DNA of 64,000 nucleotides from Chinchilla lanigera (lineage: Eukaryota > Chordata > Mammalia > Rodentia > Chinchillidae). Made by a program: the position numbers and the translations under genes. Position 1 is the stretch's first letter. Each line of letters opens with the position of its first letter. The notes under the pieces are model-generated. The model had not been told where the DNA came from and searched no databases. It saw nothing but the letters and a program-made list of their open reading frames with translations. Shown here one piece after another: positions 34,386-44,728 of the stretch. The stretch lies in assembly GCF_000276665.1 (NCBI RefSeq), contig NW_004955435.1, forward strand, positions 6,835,208 through 6,899,207, read 5' to 3'.

Positions 34386-34497
34386 TTTCCTTCTTTTTCT
34401 GTTACAGTCTTTTAAAAACATCTTCACGTATATAAATCCTGTTGGTATCTTCGGAGAGTGGAGGCTCTGGCCCACCCTCCCAGTGGCTGAGGCACTT
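34386..34497 (-). pseudogene. RDX: probable 5'UTR part of the radixin pseudogene
   Basis: Sequence directly upstream of the pseudogene ATG, GC-richer at 34440-34497 (minus: CTCAGCCACTGGGAGGGTGG), in contrast to the AT-rich L1 tail that begins at 34500. The abrupt composition change suggests the 5' end of the inserted cDNA. The block between 34400 and 34440 is AT-rich and may include decay. There is no promoter evidence. Confidence 0.5.
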
Positions 34498-34499
34498 AT

Positions 34500-35335
34500 G
34501 TAAATTTTATTTTTAAAGATAAAAGAACAAAAACATATTAACAAACACACAGACATAAACAAAACTACTTAAAAACAACAACAATACAGAATTTCACACA
34601 AGGTGAAAATAAATTAATAATCATTATTCTATTACATACTATTATCTTCATATTGGTTACTAAGATAAATATAGACATGTAAGAATGATCAAATAATTAA
34701 ATATCAACAGTTCCTTTCAAGAAAGCAATAGAAATTAATAGCTCAATTACCCTGACCATCTTGTATGTGTGTAAATATATATAATTTTTTACCCCTTTCT
34801 TCTTTATTTTCTCCTTTCTCTCATCCCAGTCATTCTTTCTTTTTGAGCAGTTTCTTTCTCTTTCACACTATCTATTGCACCTTTTAGATTTCCTTTACTC
34901 TGCTGGAGGGGCTATAGGGAAAAAGGGACCCTTCTCCACTGTTAGCGGGAGTGTAGACTGGTGCAGCCACTGTGAAAAGCAGTCTGGAGATTCTTGAGCA
35001 AACTAAGATTAGAGGTTTCATTCAACCCAACTATTCCCCTTGTGGGTATTTTTCCAGAACTAAAAACATCATACCACAATGATATATGTGCACCCATGTT
35101 TACAGCAGTGCAATTTGCAATACCTAAATTGTGGAAACAACCCAAATGCCTACCATCAGAGGAATCGATCAAAAAACTGTGATATTTTTATATAATGGAA
35201 TATTATTCAGCTATAAAGAAAGATAAACTCGAGGCTTTTACATAAATGGACACAACTAGAGACCATACTCATAACTGAAATAAATAAGACTCACATGTCC
35301 CCAGATTTTTACACAGGCTTTTAAATGATGAATTA
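34500..35335 (-). mobile_element. rearranged LINE-1 (3'UTR minus, ORF2 end inverted)
   Basis: From 34505 to 34705 the 3'UTR unit is on the minus strand (plus text ACAGAATTTCACACAAGGTG, ACATGTAAGAATGATCAAAT). The purine-rich 3'UTR part is also minus at 34790-34895. From about 34900 to 35335 the end of ORF2 runs on the plus strand (readings NPTIPLVGIFPE, WKQPKCLPSEESIKK and MEYYSAIKKDKLEAF, with the usual stops), then 3'UTR text like ATACTCATAACTGAAATAA. An inverted 5' part joined to a direct 3' part is the hallmark of twin priming. A small plus-oriented unit piece at about 34725-34770 makes this copy more complex. Its 3' A-rich end touches the 5' end of the radixin pseudogene. Confidence 0.8.
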
Positions 35336-35543
35336 TGATAATTTTTGAATTATGACACGATTACGTAGTTGCACTTCTCTTTCCATTTACTAACCCCAAA
35401 TTCACAGTTTTCATTATTTATTATACAAATCACATCAAGTATCTACTATATCAACCCATATCTCTTCTACTCCCTGGAGTTAAAATCATGGGCAATATAG
35501 AAACAAATCTTCCATTTGTTGTGACGAGTGCTTATTTGTTATA
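35336..35543. other. short unassigned stretch
   Basis: AT-rich. No feature recognised. Confidence 0.35.
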
Positions 35544-35559
35544 CAAAGACCATAAAAAG

Positions 35560-35656
35560 GCCGGGCATATAGCTCAGTGGCATAAGAGCCTGCCTGGCAA
35601 GTGCAAGGTCCTGAGTTAGATCCCTGGTATTGCAAAAAAAAAAAAAAAAAAAAAAT
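35560..35656 (+). mobile_element. ID-type SINE
   Basis: ID body GGCCGGGCATATAGCTCAGT, GGTCCTGAGTTAGATCCC, GGTATTGC and a pure A tail of about 21 bases. A 16-bp duplication, CAAAGACCATAAAAAG at 35544-35559 and CAAAGCCCATAAAAAG at 35657-35672, has one mismatch. The body differs from the GGTACCGG subfamily, so it is a second ID variant. Confidence 0.94.
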
Positions 35657-35672
35657 CAAAGCCCATAAAAAG

Positions 35673-37734
35673 AAGTAAAATCTATGATGCAATAATAGTG
35701 AAAAATGCTATAGAGAAAAAATAAAGAATACAAACTGAGTAGACAAAATCTTAGGGAGGCTGAATGAGATTGAGATTTTTTTTTTCTTTAAGTGGTCCAA
35801 AAAGGGATTACTCAGTAATAGAGAAAGGATGAGCCGATCTATGAAGATGTGTTGGAGTTTGTTTTGCAGAAAACTTTAACGGTTCTCCAATCCAAAAGCT
35901 TTGGGCCGGGAGGAATTGTAGAACATCCAAGGATCAGCAACAGACAGTGTGTCTAGGCAGCGAGAAGAAAGGGTGTGTGGGTTGTAGGTGTACATAAAAG
36001 TGGACAGGAGCATGCAGAAATAACCTGTTAACTTCTATTATCCTAGATGACACTAGGGATGTTTTCTTTGATTCTGTCATCTGCCAAGCTGCTAGGATAA
36101 GTGAGTAGAGACGTGATCAGATGTCTATGTTCAAATTATTTTGGTGGTGTATTAAATTTTATTTACACCAATTTTAATTACACCCATTACTGTGTGGGTT
36201 TGAGTACTTTGGACAATGTTTTCATCATGACCTAGTCCAAAAGTGCAATTTTTACTTTAATTGACTATTTTCTGCCTCTATTTTCATGTACAGGTGCAGA
36301 TGCCCCTTTGAAAAGTCATAACTTCCTCACAGAATCCCACATCTCTGCTTGTTCTTGTGAATCTTACTGATGTTCTTTTACTTTTTAGATAGAATATCCA
36401 GAGGGGGACTTGAGTCTTTACTATAAAAAGACATAATTAAATTAGAATTAGAATAGCCCATGAATAGTATAAATTTGCTTGCTTATCTCTACAGGATCCA
36501 ATTGATTGTGAGATACAAAGTACATGAAAGTAAAGCTTGCATTGTGTGCTCTTACCTTACCAGAAAACTTCTCCTTCCAAACTGTCATCAAAAACTCAAT
36601 GTATATTGACATTAACATAGGCATTTGTTCAGAAATCTTTTTCTAGTAACTACATGAGTGAGTGAATGAACACATGAAGAAGAGGAGAACCAAGCCAAAG
36701 TGATTTTCCTGGCTTTCCACGCTAGTCACATTCCCGTGACCCCCGCAGGTGAGCTCTGCAGCTATCCCTGTTCTCTGTCTTTGCATACGGATAATATTCA
36801 CAGATGATATTACTTCTGCTTCTGAGATCCATTTTACACAGTGAAAGTAGAAAGAGAGCGGGCAGCACAGGAGGAGCTTGACGTTGGGATAATCGTTGTC
36901 TCCGTTATGTCTCTGAGAGGTAATCCCACAGTGACGCTGTTCTCCATAGTGGCTCATTTTTGCTTTTAATGGGTCTGCTCTACAGGACTCTGTTTTATTC
37001 ATGATGCCGGTAGAGTCTGCACACCCTCAGTCGTTCTCTGGAACCCACAGGTGGTGACTGCTCCATGACCATTTACCCAGACTCCTGGCACTCCCTGTGG
37101 GTCCTCCACACCCTGCCCACACCTCTGTAATTAGGCTCTTTGTTTACAAATCTTCTTCAAATTACCCTAATTTGCTTGTACCATCTGTCTTCTGTTATGC
37201 CTGTGACAGACACGTCCTCAATTCCACTGCTGTTCTGAAAATACAAATGATAAAACACAGAGGGGAAGGAGGCATGTGGATACACACGCTAATATTTTGC
37301 CTGTCTTATTGTACTTATTTTCTACTCTGATTGTGACTTGCTTTTCTGAGTACCCAAGTACTTATGGGTTACAAAAGCGACAGGATATTTAGGAAATAGA
37401 TATAATTCACTAACTTCCTAGATGGGGAGACTGGGACGGACTTTGTGTTACTAACATTGTCTGTAACAGCTGGTCGACATTTGGCCGATCGAATCCAGTG
37501 CTGTCTGGCTCTTACATAAGAACAGTTGTTTCTCGAATGTTCTCTTCTTGCTTCCACCGTGAGCCGTGTTCAACCTAGAAGCCAGAGTAAGATAAGTTCT
37601 TTGCCGAAAACTTTCCAAAGCTATCCATTTCACTCAGATTTAAAGGTAACTCTTTTGAACTTATTCTCATGATCTAACTTCTCACTGTTTTAGAGCCTCA
37701 ATAATCTTTTTGTCTTTTCTATCCTCTCCAACTT
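35673..37734. other. unassigned stretch
   Basis: About 2 kb with no supported gene. GC-richer parts at 35880-36000 and 36680-37120 give open frames (36643-37002 minus, 119 codons; 37097-37330 plus) that match no family I recognise, lack a polyadenylation or start context I trust, and may be old repeat remains. Confidence 0.4.
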
Positions 37735-37850
37735 CTTCCTTTAAATTTAAATTTTTATTGGTGCATGTTTGCAGTACAAAATGATTATATTCTTTATGAG
37801 GAGTTAGTACATAGACATAATACATCTTAATTTTCTTTTGTCTCCTGTTA
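37735..37850 (-). mobile_element. L1 3' end fragment, left of the LTR
   Basis: TTTTTATTGGTGCATGTTTG followed by CAGTACAAAATGATTATATT is the reverse complement of the 3' end of old mammalian L1 (poly-A side at low coordinate). Its continuation appears at about 38540-38900 beyond the LTR-like block. Confidence 0.5.
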
Positions 37851-37851
37851 T

Positions 37852-38520
37852 AGACTGCTAAGGTTAGGTAGAAACATTATAGGCAGTCCAACAGGGCTAA
37901 GCCTTCAAGAGAGGCAGGGCAGAAGATGAGATCACGTCCATACTGGCTGGAGATGCATCTGAAGAAGATTACAATCATGATGGCCAAAAGTATATATTCC
38001 CCTAAGGGATAAATGGTAATTTGTGATTATTGGTACCACCTTTTTGAGATTTCCTTTATAGATAAAAAACTGTCCAATTAGAGTTGGTCCTTCATCTCCC
38101 ACCCACTAAGAGTAAAACCAGGACTAAGACCAAGCCCAGGACCAAGACCAAGACCAAAACCAACACCAACACCAAGGCCAAGAGCAAGACCAACACTAAA
38201 ACTACTAAGACTGAAAACAAGACTGACTACAGATTATCAGTCAAGGATAGTGATATCATCCATGTACACTTGCTATGTCACCTGCTTCCCATTAGATCCA
38301 TATTTCCTAAGTGAATATACTTGGAATCTGTTCATAATTTTGTCCCACATTGTACCCACCTTGTGATTTCACTTCATAAAACTTCTTTTGAGATGTGGGC
38401 TTGTTTATAATTTGGGATCCCTCCTATCTCTCAGGAGCTGTTCCTATTCCCTTTTCCCCCAATTAATTTTCCTATGCTTAGCCTCTGTGGTTTCTTAGAA
38501 CTCATTCTTTGACTTTGGGG
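37852..38520 (+). mobile_element. ERV-like solitary LTR with hexamer array
   Basis: The right part has the order of a gammaretrovirus-type LTR: a TATA-like CATAAAAC at about 38376-38383, then GAGATGTGGGCTTGTTTATA, GGGATCCCTCCTATCTCTCA, GGAGCTGTTCCTATTCCC, an AATTAA signal-like box and TAGAACTCATTCTTTG near the end. The left boundary is near a TGTTATAGACTGC start at about 37847-37860. No gag, pol or env follows, so it is a solitary LTR or a short fragment. It lies within an L1 3' end. It carries a hexamer array at 38107-38225. Family name not assigned. Confidence 0.5.
38107..38225. repeat. ACCAAG-type hexamer array
   Basis: About 20 imperfect units of six bases (AAGACC / AAGCCC / AACACC variants). 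It generates a Lys-Thr-rich open frame on the plus strand (38084-38314), which is a repeat artefact and not a protein. Confidence 0.9.
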
Positions 38521-38539
38521 AATGTGAATTCAGCATACT

Positions 38540-38935
38540 GGACATCTAGCAGGTTGGGAGTTACATTTATTTCCCCTATATTGTTTGGAGATCCTACATC
38601 ATCCCTGTATCACCTGCCCTCCTCCTCTTTTTTTCCCCTCCATCTTCTGGTCACCTTCCCTTTGGGAAAAGATCTACCTCCCTTTTTATATTTTTACCTT
38701 TTATTCTGTGCCTTTTGGGCCAGGGATATAGCTCGGTGGCACAAGCATCTGCCTGGCAAACACAAAGGCCTCAGTTCAATTACTGGTACCGAAAAAAAAA
38801 GAAAAATTCTGTTCCTTTCTTATATTTTGGGTTTCTCATGGAAGAGAAATTATGTGGTATCTAAGCTCATATATACTGTGTCTTATTACTGTAAATCACC
38901 TGGTTTATAATTCTAATGTAAACTAATTTGTTTTG
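38540..38935 (-). mobile_element. L1 3' end fragment, right of the LTR
   Basis: CT-rich block and AAAAGATCTACCTCCCTTTT, then (after the ID insertion) TTTGGGTTTCTCATGGAAGA and GTGGTATCTAAGCTCATATA. It is homologous to 1357-1640 and 24440-24680 and is L1 3'UTR text on the minus strand. Confidence 0.5.
38717..38805 (+). mobile_element. ID-type SINE
   Basis: ID body (GGGCCAGGGATATAGCTCGG, CTGCCTGGCAAACACAAAGG, CTGGTACCG) with an A tail. A 13-bp duplication, ATTCTGTGCCTTT at 38703-38715 and ATTCTGTTCCTTT at 38806-38818, has one mismatch. It is more diverged than the youngest copies. Confidence 0.92.
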
Positions 38936-40756
38936 TAATGGAATCCAGAAAAAATATGCATAATATGGTCATGATTGTCCTACAGTTGTAAATAAGAATA
39001 GGTCCTGTATATTTTGACATCTTTTTACAAGTGCATTGTATTAGGATGTGAATATTCTGAACCATGCTCTTGTTTAAAGTTTTGAAATTTTTATTGTTAA
39101 ATGGTTGTAATAATTATTTGTATAGATATGAATACAGTATTTTATTTAAGAAGATAAATGTTACATTTCTTTGCAAATAAAAGCTCATGTATTTAACTTA
39201 TTTCACTTAATATTTTGATCTCAAGGTGCACTTTCCTACAAATGACTCAAGTTTATCATTCTTTCTGGCAGAGTAGCAGTACCTTCTGTTTTTCTTATAG
39301 ATCAAAAATATGTTGAAGTGTGGACTTTACATTACAAATTTCTCTCCAAATAGATGCAGAGATTGCTCTAGTAGTGAAATGTTACCTTTTTAATAAAACC
39401 CTTCCTAATCGTATAACCCGAGCAGCAGCTTTGAATTCTACAGACTTATGCTGCTTTAGGTTTTAAATGATCTCACATGAAACAATTGTTTGTTTTGACT
39501 TTTATCCCATTCAAGTGTAATGTCAGTAAAAAGTAGGAATTTTATTTTTTCTGCTTTATTTTTCCTGAATCTCTGGTGTCTTTGTCTCTGGAATATAGGA
39601 CATGCTGAATAAAAACTACTGGTTGAATGAATAAAGAATGAATAAATGACTTAAAAACTTTTGCTTGTGTAATGTATTAGTCACTGCCAATAAATTATTG
39701 TGTGGTGTTACTGGACCATTTATAGAAGAAAGAGGCCTAAACTGTCCAGTTCTAATCTCTTACCTTTTCAGTTATCAGCAGAATTACTGCTATTCTACCA
39801 CATGAAAATTCAGCCCTGCATAATGCCTAAGAATGAAGTAAATACCCCCATTTTCTAGGAGACAGACTTTTAAAAGCCAATGGAAATATAACCAAAGAAA
39901 AGAGTATTTTGTGACAGTGATGAATACGTTTATCCATAAATTATTCCTGAGTGTGTTGGTTACAGAGGAGTTGGAGTGAAAATTGATGCTGACTTCTTTG
40001 TTGTACATCTTAAACACTAAGAGTAGCAGTGTGGTTGTAGTTAGCATATAGAGCATTTATTACAGGGATTCGACAAGGAAAATGAATATATTTTATGCTT
40101 AAAAAAGAGAAAAATTCATTTCCTAGTTTTCATTAAAGTCAGAGATTTACAGTACCACTTGCTGCATTCGATAAACTGGAGCGTCAAAGAACAGCATTCT
40201 GCCTGCTAAAGGTACACATCACGGAATTCAGCAAATCAGTAACTATTGTGAAAAAACTTAAATGTCCTGATACTCATATACTTATCCTCATTTTACCCTT
40301 TAGAATAGACTCTGCTAAGACATTGTATTAATTTTACAAATTTTGCTTTACATAGAACTTGGATTTGCATATTTTTAAAACTTCATAAAAACCCTTAGTT
40401 CTGTTATCTTCCTGTATAACTGTTCAATAGAATGTTGGAAGTTGGAAACGATGGACTTCTTATTGAACTTTTTGTTTCACTCCAATTTTGGAATTACAGA
40501 AAAGTTGTTAGAAGAGCATAAAAATTTCTCCATAATGTTAACTACATTTCCCCCACCTTGATATTTTACCATGTTTCATTTTGTTTTATTTTTCCTTGTC
40601 TTTCTCTTTACCTATTGTACATTCGTACACACACACACATAAATGCACATACACTATTTTCGAAATCTACTCAAGTAGTAGAATATTGCCAACTTACTTA
40701 CTCGGACCTTACGTGGAAAATTTCATGTAGGTAATAGAACAGAATGAGAAGCAAGG
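38936..40756. other. mostly unassigned; possible old L1 trace at 39170-39300
   Basis: TTAACTTATTTCACTTAATA (39195-39214), then CTCAAGGTGCACTTTCC, weakly matches the reverse complement of an old L1 3'UTR. Otherwise no gene or repeat recognised. Confidence 0.3.
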
Positions 40757-40952
40757 GCTGTCAGGTGCGGTGGAGCAAGCCTGTTGTCACAGAGCTCTGG
40801 GAAGCTGAGTCAGGAGAACTGCAAGTTCAAACGCAGACCAGATCACTTAAGGAAACCCTGTTACATAATTTAAAAATTTTTAAAACGTTTAAAAATCTTA
40901 AGAATTAGGTCAGTGTGAAGGCCCTCGATTCAATGTTCATACTATAATAATA
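40757..40952 (+). mobile_element. B1-dID-like composite SINE relic
   Basis: GTCAGGTGCGGTGGAGCAAG, AGAGCTCTGGGAAGCTGAGT and GAAACCCTGTTAC form a B1-like half. After an AT-rich linker, TTAGGTCAGTGTGAAGGCCC and TCGATTCAATG resemble a decayed ID half. It is strongly diverged. Confidence 0.5.
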
Positions 40953-40975
40953 ACAACAACAATAATAATAATAAT
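40941..40975. repeat. (ATA/ACA)n microsatellite
   Basis: CTATAATAATAACAACAACAATAATAATAATAATG tract, probably the tail of the preceding SINE relic. Confidence 0.8.
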
Positions 40976-41687
40976 GCATGAATAAATCAAAAGTTATAAA
41001 TATTTTTGTTGTTGATTATTCTAAAGGGGATAGTGCAGTGATGTCCTTGTTTAAATGTGTTAGAGAGACTGAAATGTTCTACTTATAAATGAAGATAATT
41101 TGGGGAATAAACATTCAATCTCATCTCCTGTTAATGTCTCGGAAGCACCCTACACTCAAATTATACTACACTGATTACAGTTGGAGAAATTGTCTTCTTA
41201 AGCATTCTTTATATAATTATCCATCCATTGGCAATAATGAGTATCTGAAAACCATGCTGTGTCCAAGCGTGTTTAAAAAGAAAATCACAGATAAATCCAA
41301 ATGTATTACTAAATCTCATGCACAAGTTCATGTCTTTTTATTTTAAAAATCTGTTTAACCCACTTTAGATTAAACTTTACCTGGTGCCATAAATAAAAGA
41401 AATTACCTGAAGTTAGGACTACCCTCTGTTCTTTTCTTAATTCTTATTTGCAGTGCTAGATCTCTGAGTATGTGGTATAACTAGATACTGGATATGTGCC
41501 CAAGACGTTGCTAAAATGATAGAAGATATTCTATTTTGAATTCTAAGCTTATTTTTATTATTTCAGCAGCATCCTGCAGTGACAGTCAAATAGCCAGTCT
41601 CCAAAGATAATTTGGAGTAATTTTCTCACTTTTGAAACTAGCTGAAAATTTAAATTGCGTAGAATTTAAGATTGTACTACACTGACC

Positions 41688-41688
<1 letters not shown>
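40976..41688. other. unassigned AT-rich stretch
   Basis: No gene or repeat recognised. Confidence 0.4.
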
Positions 41689-41730
<42 letters not shown>

Positions 41731-41748
41731 ATCTATTTATCTATCTAC
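41689..41748. repeat. (TATC)n tetranucleotide microsatellite
   Basis: About 14 units, mostly perfect, with interruptions near 41730-41740. Likely length-polymorphic. Confidence 0.96.
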
Positions 41749-42550
41749 ATCCATAAACCAGTATTTCTATTTCTGAAAATGTTACTTTCTGTATTTACTT
41801 TACTTGTTCAAGATTCTAATATTAAAATTTAACTTCTTGGAAATTAATGGGTTTTTTTTCTGTATTTTTTTTCAAAAATATTGCAACTGGAGATCAATGT
41901 AAGAAGTCATTAAAATAAAAGAAGAACTGGTAAAATGTGCATTTCTAAGTATTTATTTATTTCATGTATTTAGAAACCTCATAGGAAATATACATGCCTT
42001 GTAAGGATGGAATAACTCCCAATACTACAAACCTTCTGGCAAGGAAATTTACAGTCATCAAATGAGTGTTTTAGTCTGGGCTTTTAAACTAGTTTTCAAT
42101 TTTCATTTCAGTTTATATGTGCGTTCAGAAAAATCATTGTACGTGTGCTGATGATAGAGATGGTTTCTTTTGTGGTTTCTAACAGTGTGTAAATGATCAA
42201 AAGGAAGCTCTTAATGAAAAGCTTCATTTGGGTGATAACCATTATCACATTTAGGTACAACAAGTAAAAGAACTGATAAAATTATGTGAGCCATTTCCAT
42301 CTAATACCAAGTTAAAAGTAGTCTGAGAGAAAAATAGCCTCAGAAGGAGACTCACCGTGAATCCTTTATGAAGGAGATTTTTTAAAACACCGGGGACTTC
42401 AGAAAGCCAAAGCATTGGGAAAAATTGCATGAATAGACCATAAGTAGGTACACAGGATTTTTAAAAAGTGTCACATGCTGACACTTTCTTTTTCATTCTT
42501 GAATTGTTAACATGGACATATTGTCCAAATTGAAATATGGCATAATTCAT
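41749..42550. other. unassigned AT-rich stretch
   Basis: No gene or repeat recognised. Confidence 0.4.
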
Positions 42551-42560
42551 TATAGAATTA

Positions 42561-42728
42561 GAAAGCCAGACATGGTGGCACACACCTGTAATCCCAGCCC
42601 TTGGGAGGCTGAGCCAGGAGGATCATTGCAAGTTCGAGACCAGCCTGGGCTACAAAGTGAGCTCAAGCCCAGCCTGAGCTGCATAGCAAGACCCTGTCTC
42701 AAAAAGACAAAAACAAAACAAAACAAAA
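42561..42728 (+). mobile_element. B1-like SINE
   Basis: Full-length B1-like monomer: CAGACATGGTGGCACACACC, TTGGGAGGCTGAGCCAGGAG, CTGGGCTACAAAGTGAGCTC, CCTGTCTCAAAAAGAC and an (A4C)n tail. The perfect duplication ATAGAATTA is at 42552-42560 and 42729-42737. Confidence 0.95.
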
Positions 42729-42737
42729 ATAGAATTA

Positions 42738-43365
42738 TCCTCAATAATAGAAGCAGTAACGGGAGAATTCAGGTTTTCATAACATCTGCATACAAAACTC
42801 AGTAACATGAGGACTACATTTTGGGCAGAATATTAATAATCCATAAATTAGTGCTTATGAAGTGGACAGTCAGGATATTTACTTTGTGAATGAAAATAGG
42901 TTTGGGAAGATGAAGACAGAAATGTAGTGCGTCAGAACCTGCTAGGGCATGTGTTGACTGAAGAACTAAAATCTTTACGAGAAATGGCTCTTCTTTCCTT
43001 TCTTTCCTAGGAAGAGAGAATGTGGAGTAGATTTGGATCACAGGCACTGAATTATTGAGGGGAAAAAGAATTAGACAATGTGCATAGAGCATATTGTACT
43101 GTAATCCTGTTTTTCTGCCTTTTTGGACTTGTCTGCCATTCAGCCAACTGGGGAGATAACAAAGTGGAGCTGAGAACAGACAAATACGCTGATAACTCAA
43201 AGTACATCTTATTTCAATGAAGTATCAGTTAAGTCAGCTCAAACTACTTCCTCTTACTGTCTATGTTTATTTCAATAGGGACAGGGTTAGTTAGGACTGT
43301 TGTGATAGGTATCAGTGAACTCTCCTTTCTCATTTGGTAAAGATGATACTTTCAATATTTTACTG
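42738..43365. other. unassigned stretch
   Basis: No gene recognised. A 128-codon minus frame (42814-43200) has no family resemblance. Confidence 0.4.
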
Positions 43366-43367
43366 AT

Positions 43368-43700
43368 AAAATGAATTACACTTACAGATTTTCAAATTTT
43401 AAAGAAACCTTGCATTTCTGTGATGAACTTCATTTAATGAAGATCTTTTTGCTTATTTTGTATTGTTGGATACTTTTTGCTGGTTTTTACATGCATCACT
43501 TTTATTGTGCTATCCACATAGACTTAGAGAGAAGGGGTAAGCTGGCCTCAAAAAATAATGGAGTGTTCACATCTTCACATTTTCTGGAGAAATATGTCAG
43601 ATTGGAAGTATTTTCTGCAGAATATTTGATGGAATTTATTGGTGAGGCTAAATAGGTCAGGAGTTATTATATTTTTTTCATAGGTGAGAAAATTTTCCAT
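43368..43700 (-). mobile_element. old L1M ORF2 fragment (RT region)
   Basis: Plus text AGAAACCTTGCATTTCTGTG, TAAGCTGGCCTCAAAAAATA and GGAATTTATTGGTGAGGC matches the reverse complement of the RT-region text of mammalian L1 ORF2. Frame-broken. It is probably part of the same minus-strand L1M whose 5' half lies at 44.5-47 kb. Confidence 0.75.
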
Positions 43701-44520
43701 AAAATTACAGATTATACATAATTTTTGCTATTGCTTAACATCCCATAAGGATTAGAGAACATACTCTCTATTATTTTAATGTGTTAAAATTGATTACATT
43801 GTTTTAAAATTGGTATATAGTGATCCTTTTAAAAATGGTCCAATTTTCAAACATTAAAAAGATCATTGTCCAGTTCTTCGTATTTTTAATCAACTTACTT
43901 GTTCTACCGCACACACCATCAATTTGCTTTTTAGGTGCACCACTTTGGAGAGTAAAAGGAAGTGATCTGCAGAAAAAATACGTGATCTTGTTCACAGTCT
44001 CCTGGGAACAAGTACCTTATCGCGCATTGCAAAACCTTCCAACAGTAGTTTTTACTCACCCGCAACCCTTATTTTCATCGGATATTTTACTCTGAAAAAT
44101 TTTACAATTTTTCTAAATCTAAATCAGTCTATTTTTGCTTTAAATAATAAATACTCTTTAGGTAAATCTAATGTTTTTATATTTATTTATGCATGATACC
44201 ATTTCTTCTACTTTTTATTTCTTCCTGCACAAGTAAAATTTATTCAATTGTCGTTTACCTTTACCTTGAAGCAATGTAATATGTACTGAATTATAAGTGG
44301 CAATAAAGTCTCTCAAATTTGGTTTTTACAAGTGTCCTTGCTGTACCACTGTAACTGAAGGATGGTGCTAGTGGAAGCAGAATTTGAGATTGACACTTTT
44401 TTTTTCTACATAACATTTTTCTATAGTTTCTGTTTATAGTGCTTATGATGAAAATCAGTCATTTTTAAAATTATTTTTCTTTGGATGTAAAGTGTTTTTT
44501 CCCTTCAGTTACTTAAATTT
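43701..44520 (-). mobile_element. probable continuation of the L1M, poorly recognisable
   Basis: AT-rich sequence between ORF2 and ORF1 parts of the same element. I recognise no clear motif. A 91-codon plus frame (43820-44095) is not credible as a gene. Confidence 0.3.
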
Positions 44521-44650
44521 TTCTGTTTATCTCTGGTTTTAAGATGTTTGACTATTAAATATTTAAATTTCCTTTTCTTTCACTTTAATGGTTGTATTTT
44601 GTTTATGTCCCTATGCTTGGTGTTAGCTGGAATTCTTGATTATCTGTATG

Positions 44651-44728
<78 letters not shown>

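Noticed and set aside
38084..38314. Lys-Thr repeat open frame
   Set aside because: Produced by the hexamer array; no start context or flanking coding signal.
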